A DNA stretch of 64,000 bases, taken from contig CAXTKD010000004.1 in NCBI GenBank assembly GCA_964244885.1, forward strand, positions 142,553 through 206,552, in the 5' to 3' direction. Source of the stretch: CAXTKD01 sp964244885 (GTDB taxonomy: Bacteria; Pseudomonadota; Alphaproteobacteria; Sphingomonadales; Sphingomonadaceae). Positions 60,121 to 64,000 of this stretch are shown here, piece after piece; the first letter of the stretch is position 1, and the number at the start of each line of letters is the position of its first letter. The position numbers and the translations under genes are program-made. Below the pieces are notes generated by a model. The model was given only the letters and a program-made list of their open reading frames with translations, was not told the DNA's origin and did not search any database.

Positions 60121-60669
60121 ATGCTCGATGAGCGCAGGCCGCTAAGGCTGCACCACACAGCTTATGTAACGCGTGATTTGGCGGCGACGCGGGCTTTCTA
60201 TGAGGACCTTATCGGATTGCCGTTGGTGGCTACCTGGACTGAGCGCGAAGACCTGTTCGGCAAGATACGCACTTATTGCCATGTGTTCTTTGGGCTCGAG
60301 GACGGCAGCGCGCTGGCGTTCTTCCAGTTTGCCGACGCGAACGACGCGGCGGAATTTGGACCGAGGATGGCCGAGACTCCCTTCCACCATATTGCGCTCA
60401 ACGTGTCCGCCCGGACGCAGGCCGGAATCGAGAAGCGCCTGGCGGCGGCAGGATACACCACACCCGATCATTATATCCTCGAGCATGGCTATTGCCGTTC
60501 GGTCTATGTGAAGGATCCCAGCGGGATGCTGATCGAATTCACCGTCGACGACGACGATGCGATCGCCGACGCCCCGCGCAAGGCACGGCTCGCGCGCGAG
60601 GAACTCGACCGTTGGCTTGGCGGTGATCACACAGCGAACAACTATGTTCGTGGTGAGAAGGCGCATTGA
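60121..60669 (+). CDS. VOC-superfamily dioxygenase/glyoxalase-like protein
   Basis: 182 residues from the ATG at 60121, which has GGAGGT 5 bases upstream; frames open further upstream lack this. Expected metal ligands: His in LRLHHTAYVT, His in PFHHIALNVS, and Glu in MLIEFTVDD. The core strand HVFFGLEDGSALAFFQF and SVYVKDPSGM resemble the VOC protein at 23.4-24.0 kb. A single-domain extradiol dioxygenase or isomerase is likely. Divergent from the CoA-transferase with IclR-type sites between. Confidence 0.86.
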   Translation: MLDERRPLRLHHTAYVTRDLAATRAFYEDLIGLPLVATWTEREDLFGKIRTYCHVFFGLEDGSALAFFQFADANDAAEFGPRMAETPFHHIALNVSARTQAGIEKRLAAAGYTTPDHYILEHGYCRSVYVKDPSGMLIEFTVDDDDAIADAPRKARLAREELDRWLGGDHTANNYVRGEKAH

Positions 60670-60742
60670 TGCCCAGGATTGGCATGTCGTCGGTCTTGGC
60701 TGGAAAGCCGAGCCGTTCACGTCGATCAACGGAGAAATTTTG

Positions 60743-60935
60743 ATGGCGGGTACCGAGGACTTAGCCTCGATTGTCGGCTGCCCTCAACTATTGAAGGGTG
60801 ACGAGATCAATGCGCTTTACCACACCGACCCGATGGATCACTATCCCAGCAATCCGGGCCATGTAGTCCGACCAGCATCGACCGAGGACATTGCCGCAAG
60901 CGCGAAGGTCGCACAGGTGCAGGGCGCGCCTTCGC
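60743..60935 (+). pseudogene. FAD-linked oxidase (VAO/PCMH family) N-terminal remnant
   Basis: ATG at 60743 after GGAGA opens a protein start: DEINALYHTDPMDHYPSNPGH followed by VVRPASTEDIAASAKVAQVQGAP. This is the entry to the PCMH FAD-binding domain of VAO-type oxidases (vanillyl-alcohol oxidase, cresol methylhydroxylase, lactate dehydrogenase group). Resemblance stops after about 63 residues, before the FAD loop, so about 450 residues are missing. Suggests the cluster once had an oxidase after the VOC gene. Confidence 0.65.
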
Positions 60936-61192
60936 ATCTCCAAGATGGCGAAAACCGGCCAATTTTCAATCATAAGCATGAAAAAGAGCTCCCCCCCCGA
61001 CTAAACCAACGGCACTGTTTTCCAGACTCGAGCCAGGTGAGGCAAGGAGGGCGACACGATGCAGTTGGACATGAATCCGCTGGCGCGCATCTCCTAAACC
61101 GGAAACCTCATTCGCATCCTCGACACTGGTGGTCGGGGTCCACGCATCAACCAGCGTTCCAGCGGCCTCTCTCTCGGCAAGAAGTAATCGCG
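60936..61192. other. Scrambled stretch before the M20 peptidase
   Basis: No intact gene. AAGGAGG at about 61041 followed by an ATG gives a 12-codon frame (MQLDMNPLARIS-stop), and the reading continues past the stop as TGNLIRILDTGGRGPRINQR, ending at about 61187. It looks like the tail of a lost gene with a nonsense codon, probably from the same deletion that cut the oxidase. Confidence 0.35.
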
Positions 61193-62500
61193 GTGCGTCG
61201 TCAGCCGTTTTCGACCGCGCTCCGCATCGCATGCGCGATCGCGCTCTTCGCCCCAGTGGCCGCGAGTGCGCAATCGGGTGTCCTGGCGGACCGCGCCATC
61301 GCCGCCTTGCGCGCGTCAGCGGCCTGGAAGCAGGCATCGACGACCCTCGATCGGGAGCATGGCCGTTTCGTCGAAGAAATAGTCGAATTAACCGAGATCC
61401 CGTCGCCCCCGTTTGGCGAAGCGAAGCGTGGCGCCGCTGTGCGCGAAAAGTTCGCGGCGCTGGGACTGACCGGGATCGAGACCGACCTGGTCGGCAACGT
61501 CATCGCTGTCCGCCGTGGCACCGGCCCCGCCGGCGAAAAGGTTATCGTGATCTCCGCGCATCTCGATACGGTCTTTCCCGAAGGTACCAACGTTAAGGTA
61601 AAGCGCGAGGGCACGAAACTCTCGGCGCCCGGGATCGGTGACGACACGCGCGGCCTCGCGGCGCTTCTGGCTTATGCGCGAGCGCTTGACGCCGCGAAGG
61701 TGAAGACCAAACACGATATCGTCTTCCTGGCGTCTGTAGGGGAGGAAGGACAGGGTGACCTGCGCGGCGTCCGCCATTTCTTCACTAAAGGTCTCTACAA
61801 GGGTCGGGCGGCCGCGTTCGTTTCGGTCGATGGCATCAACCCTGCGGACGTGACCAACGGTGCCGTTGGGTCGAAGCGATATCGCATCATCTTCAATGGA
61901 CCGGGCGGCCACAGCTTTGGCGCGTTCGGGTTAGTCAACCCCATGGTCGCAATGGCGAAGACTGTTACCGACCTCTATCAGATCGCGCCGCCTACGAGCC
62001 CAAAAACCACATATGCCGCAGCCCTTACGGGCGGGGGAACTTCGGTCAATTCGATCCCCGATTCCGTGTTCATAGAATTCGACATGCGTTCTGAGAGCGC
62101 GGCCGAACTCGATGCGCTCGACAAGCGGCTACTCGACATCGTTGACAAGGCCGTTGCAGATGAAAACGCGGCGCGCTCGACGCGCGAGGGCCAGATCCGC
62201 GCGTACAAGAAGCAGATCGGCGACCGGCCCGCAGGCAATACGTCTGCGGACTCATCGATTGCCGCGCTAACTGCCGCCGCGATTCGATCGCAAGGGTATA
62301 CGCCGGAATTCAAAGCCTCATCGACCGACGCCAACATGCCGATAAGTTTGGGCATTCCTGCGATCACTATTGGATCAGGGGGGAAGGGAGGTCGCGCGCA
62401 TGCGCCCGACGAATATATCGATGTCGAAAAGGGCGAAAGCGTGAAGGGGCTGACTGTCGGTCTGCTGGCGCTGATGGCGCTCGCCGAAGCTCAGCGCTGA
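61193..62500 (+). CDS. Exported M20-family metallopeptidase
   Basis: 435 residues from a GTG at 61193; the frame is open well upstream through the oxidase relic, but only this start gives a signal peptide (RRQPFSTALRIACAIALFAPVAASA). Di-zinc motifs: VISAHLDTVFPEG (His, Asp), GIGDDTRGLAALL (bridging Asp), VGEEGQGDLRG (catalytic Glu-Glu), VSVDGIN and the late RAHAPDEYID (His). Dimerisation lid in the middle (GPGGHSFGAFG). Removes amino acids from peptides or N-acyl conjugates in the periplasm. Together with the Tat amidohydrolase it gives this region two exported amide-cleaving enzymes. Confidence 0.9.
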   Translation: MRRQPFSTALRIACAIALFAPVAASAQSGVLADRAIAALRASAAWKQASTTLDREHGRFVEEIVELTEIPSPPFGEAKRGAAVREKFAALGLTGIETDLVGNVIAVRRGTGPAGEKVIVISAHLDTVFPEGTNVKVKREGTKLSAPGIGDDTRGLAALLAYARALDAAKVKTKHDIVFLASVGEEGQGDLRGVRHFFTKGLYKGRAAAFVSVDGINPADVTNGAVGSKRYRIIFNGPGGHSFGAFGLVNPMVAMAKTVTDLYQIAPPTSPKTTYAAALTGGGTSVNSIPDSVFIEFDMRSESAAELDALDKRLLDIVDKAVADENAARSTREGQIRAYKKQIGDRPAGNTSADSSIAALTAAAIRSQGYTPEFKASSTDANMPISLGIPAITIGSGGKGGRAHAPDEYIDVEKGESVKGLTVGLLALMALAEAQR

Positions 62501-62616
62501 ATCGTTCGAGTGGCACCTTCTGCGGGGAACTGACCCATTAACTGGCCCGGGACGCAAGCGCCCCCTTTCCCCCCGATCTCGGCCGAGATGGTCGCTGCGG
62601 TCCACGCCTAGTGAGC

Positions 62617-63030
62617 CTAGGCTCTCGCGATGCGCAACGTGCAGCGGGAGACGAGATGCGGTTGAATGTAGAAGGTGTTGTAGATCGCGGCGTGGGTGGC
62701 GAGGTGGGAGTTCTCGGCGCCGTTGTTCTCGCGCATTCCGCTCGGCCGGTGGCGGCTGGCCATCCCGGAATCGCGCAGCGCGGCGCGGTAGGATGCCAGC
62801 TTGTCGGTGGTGATCGTCTCTCGACGGATGCCGCAGTTGCCAAGCAGCTTGCACAAGGGCTTCGTCGCAGCCTGCCTGTGGCGGTGCTTCTGAACGAGCA
62901 TGTCGAGCACCTCGCCCTCGTCATCGACGGCACCCCACAGGTATATCCGCTTGCCACCGATCCGAACGACCATCTCGTCCCGGTGCCACCGAACCGTCGG
63001 CAGCGCCCGACGCCGACGCAGGTTTGACGC
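62617..63030 (-). pseudogene. IS6-family transposase remnant (N-terminal and internal deletions)
   Basis: Reads WHRDEMVVRIGGKRIYLWGAVDDEGEVLDMLVQKHRHRQAATKPL and ETITTDKLASYRAALRDSGM, matching the DDE region of IS6 transposases. Then RENNGAENSHLATHAAIYNTFYIQPHL shows an internal loss of about 25 residues (the RRRERKQQKFKS-type segment is gone). The N-terminal third is cut at about 63030, where the serine recombinase fragment begins. Inactive. Confidence 0.85.
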
Positions 63031-63059
63031 GATCGCGGCCGAACTTGATCGCCTAAGCA

Positions 63060-63991
63060 GGTGGCGGCCGCATCGTCTACAATCGGCAGGCGATGCACCG
63101 CGACCCTGAAAGTCGGAAGCGGGTCGCCCGGCCGAACCCCGTGGCGGAATGGGTTATTTTCGACAAGCCCGAGTTGCGCATCGTGGACGATGCGACGTGG
63201 CGCGCTGCGGTCGAGATCTTCGACCGCCAGGCGGAACGCCCCTTGCAGCAGCGCAACCGCCCGCGGCGCCTGTTCAGCGGCCTCCTCTCGTGCGGGATCT
63301 GTGGCGGCAGCTACGTCACGACCAGGACCGAGCAGTGGGGCTGCAGCCGCCATAAGGAATCCGGCAGCTGCGCGAACAACCGGACGATCAGCAACAAGTC
63401 GCTTGAGGCGCGCGTCATCGGCGCGCTCCGCGATCGGCTGCTGCAGCCCGAGGCCGTAGCCGAGTTCGTGAAGGGTTATCACTTGCGGCTCGAGCGCGAC
63501 CGCGTCGAGCGCGCCGGACAGCGCGCGTCGATCGAGCGCGCCCATGCCAGGGCCGACGGCCGCGTGAAGCGGCTCGCCATGGCGATCGCCGACGGCGCCG
63601 GCGACGTCGCCGAGGTCCGCGAACTGCTGAGCCTCGAAAGCGCGGAGCGCGATCGGACCGCAGCCCAGCTGCGCGAGCTGGACGCGACGCCCGTCATCGC
63701 CCTCCATCCGGGGATCGCCGACGATTACCGCCGGCGCATCGATGCGCTGAGCGTCGAGCTGGAGCAGCCGCAGGCGGGACACGTCGAGGCCAAGGCTATC
63801 ATGCGAGGGCTGCTCGATTCGATCGTCGCCTTCCGAAGGCCGAAGGCCGCGGCGTCGACCTCGAGGTGCGCGGCCGTCTCGCGCGGCTGATCGCACTCGC
63901 ACAAAACCGGCCCCAGCGAGACGCCGGAGCCGGATATGGTGTTGTGATGGTTGCGGGGACAGGATTTGAACCTGTGACCTTCAGGTTATGA
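63060..63991 (+). pseudogene. Large serine recombinase, C-terminal part only, frameshifted, running into tRNA-fMet
   Basis: Begins GRIVYNRQAMHRDPESRKRVARPNPVAEWV (recombinase domain) and continues with a zinc ribbon (CGICGG ... GCSRHKESGSCANN) and a coiled-coil region. The N-terminal catalytic domain with the active Ser is missing; the IS6 remnant stands in its place. Near 63833 a one-base loss shifts the frame: RGVDLEVRGRLARLIALAQ appears in the next frame and ends inside the tRNA gene (stop at 63989-63991). The in-frame continuation stops at 63890. Recombinases of this kind integrate at tRNA ends. Confidence 0.82.
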
Positions 63992-64000
63992 GCCTGACGA
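63948..64000 (-). tRNA. tRNA-fMet (anticodon CAT), 5' part cut by window edge
   Basis: Reading the reverse strand, the window holds the anticodon stem-loop TCAGG-CTCATAA-CCTGA, variable loop, T arm (ACAGG/CCTGT around TTCAAAT) and acceptor strand CCCCGCA plus ACCA. The GCTCATAA loop and sequence around it match initiator tRNA. CCA is encoded (63948-63950 on the reverse strand). Confidence 0.88.

Noticed and set aside
60557..61192. Upstream extension of the M20 peptidase frame
   Set aside because: It runs through the oxidase relic and scrambled DNA; the signal peptide fixes the start at 61193.

Overview
The window looks like a chromosomal segment of an alphaproteobacterium of the Sphingomonadaceae type (Sphingomonas, Sphingobium, Novosphingobium and relatives). 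The grounds are high GC, four TonB-dependent receptors tied to aromatic catabolism genes, the giant NAD-glutamate dehydrogenase, and a nitrate operon with a porin between the transporter and nirB. No 16S or other species marker is present, so the genus is an inference.

Layout. 1-5.4 kb: 5' part of the NAD-glutamate dehydrogenase gene, a soluble histidine kinase and tRNA-Thr(CGT). 5.4-6.2 kb: AT-rich gene-free stretch. 6.2-11.2 kb: two-partner secretion operon (FhaC-type transporter, small haemagglutinin-type exoprotein with about 58 Thr-Pro units, L,D-transpeptidase). 11.4-36 kb: an aromatic/aryl-CoA catabolic island with two flavin monooxygenases, an aryl-CoA ligase, two VOC dioxygenases, a fumarylacetoacetate-hydrolase family protein, esterases, an MFS transporter, three TonB receptors, and LysR, MarR and TetR regulators. 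36-48.4 kb: POT transporter and the assimilatory nitrate operon (transporter, porin, nirBD, nasA, cobA) behind a leader terminator, preceded by nasST. 48.5-62.5 kb: a second catabolic region, partly decayed, with leuD-like, citryl-CoA-lyase-like, TonB receptor, Tat amidohydrolase, IclR, type III CoA-transferase, VOC protein and exported M20 peptidase. It is interrupted by IS5, IS630 and IS6 remnants. 62.6-64 kb: a truncated serine recombinase abutting tRNA-fMet.

How the parts work together. Reading the intergenic DNA ties scattered genes into regulons. A 44-bp element (27 positions identical in all three copies) precedes the class A monooxygenase, receptor 1 and receptor 3 with its FAH-VOC-MFS train; the LysR gene lies beside it. 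GTCGATA-containing dyads precede the ligase, the tetR gene and the VOC/FAD-monooxygenase pair. A 13-bp dyad TTCG-N5-CGAA, often repeated every 19 bp, precedes the lyase operon, receptor 4-amidohydrolase, the CoA-transferase, the VOC gene and probably iclR and leuD. The last set is the best candidate for an undescribed catabolic system: exported amide-cleaving enzymes, ring-cleavage chemistry, CoA activation and a citryl-CoA-lyase-type C-C lyase under one IclR regulator.

Several genes are broken or odd: an EVE-domain gene with a one-base deletion, cobA without a stop codon before the oppositely oriented POT gene, an IS630 copy whose catalytic segment is inverted, and fragments of a FAD-linked oxidase and of transposases.
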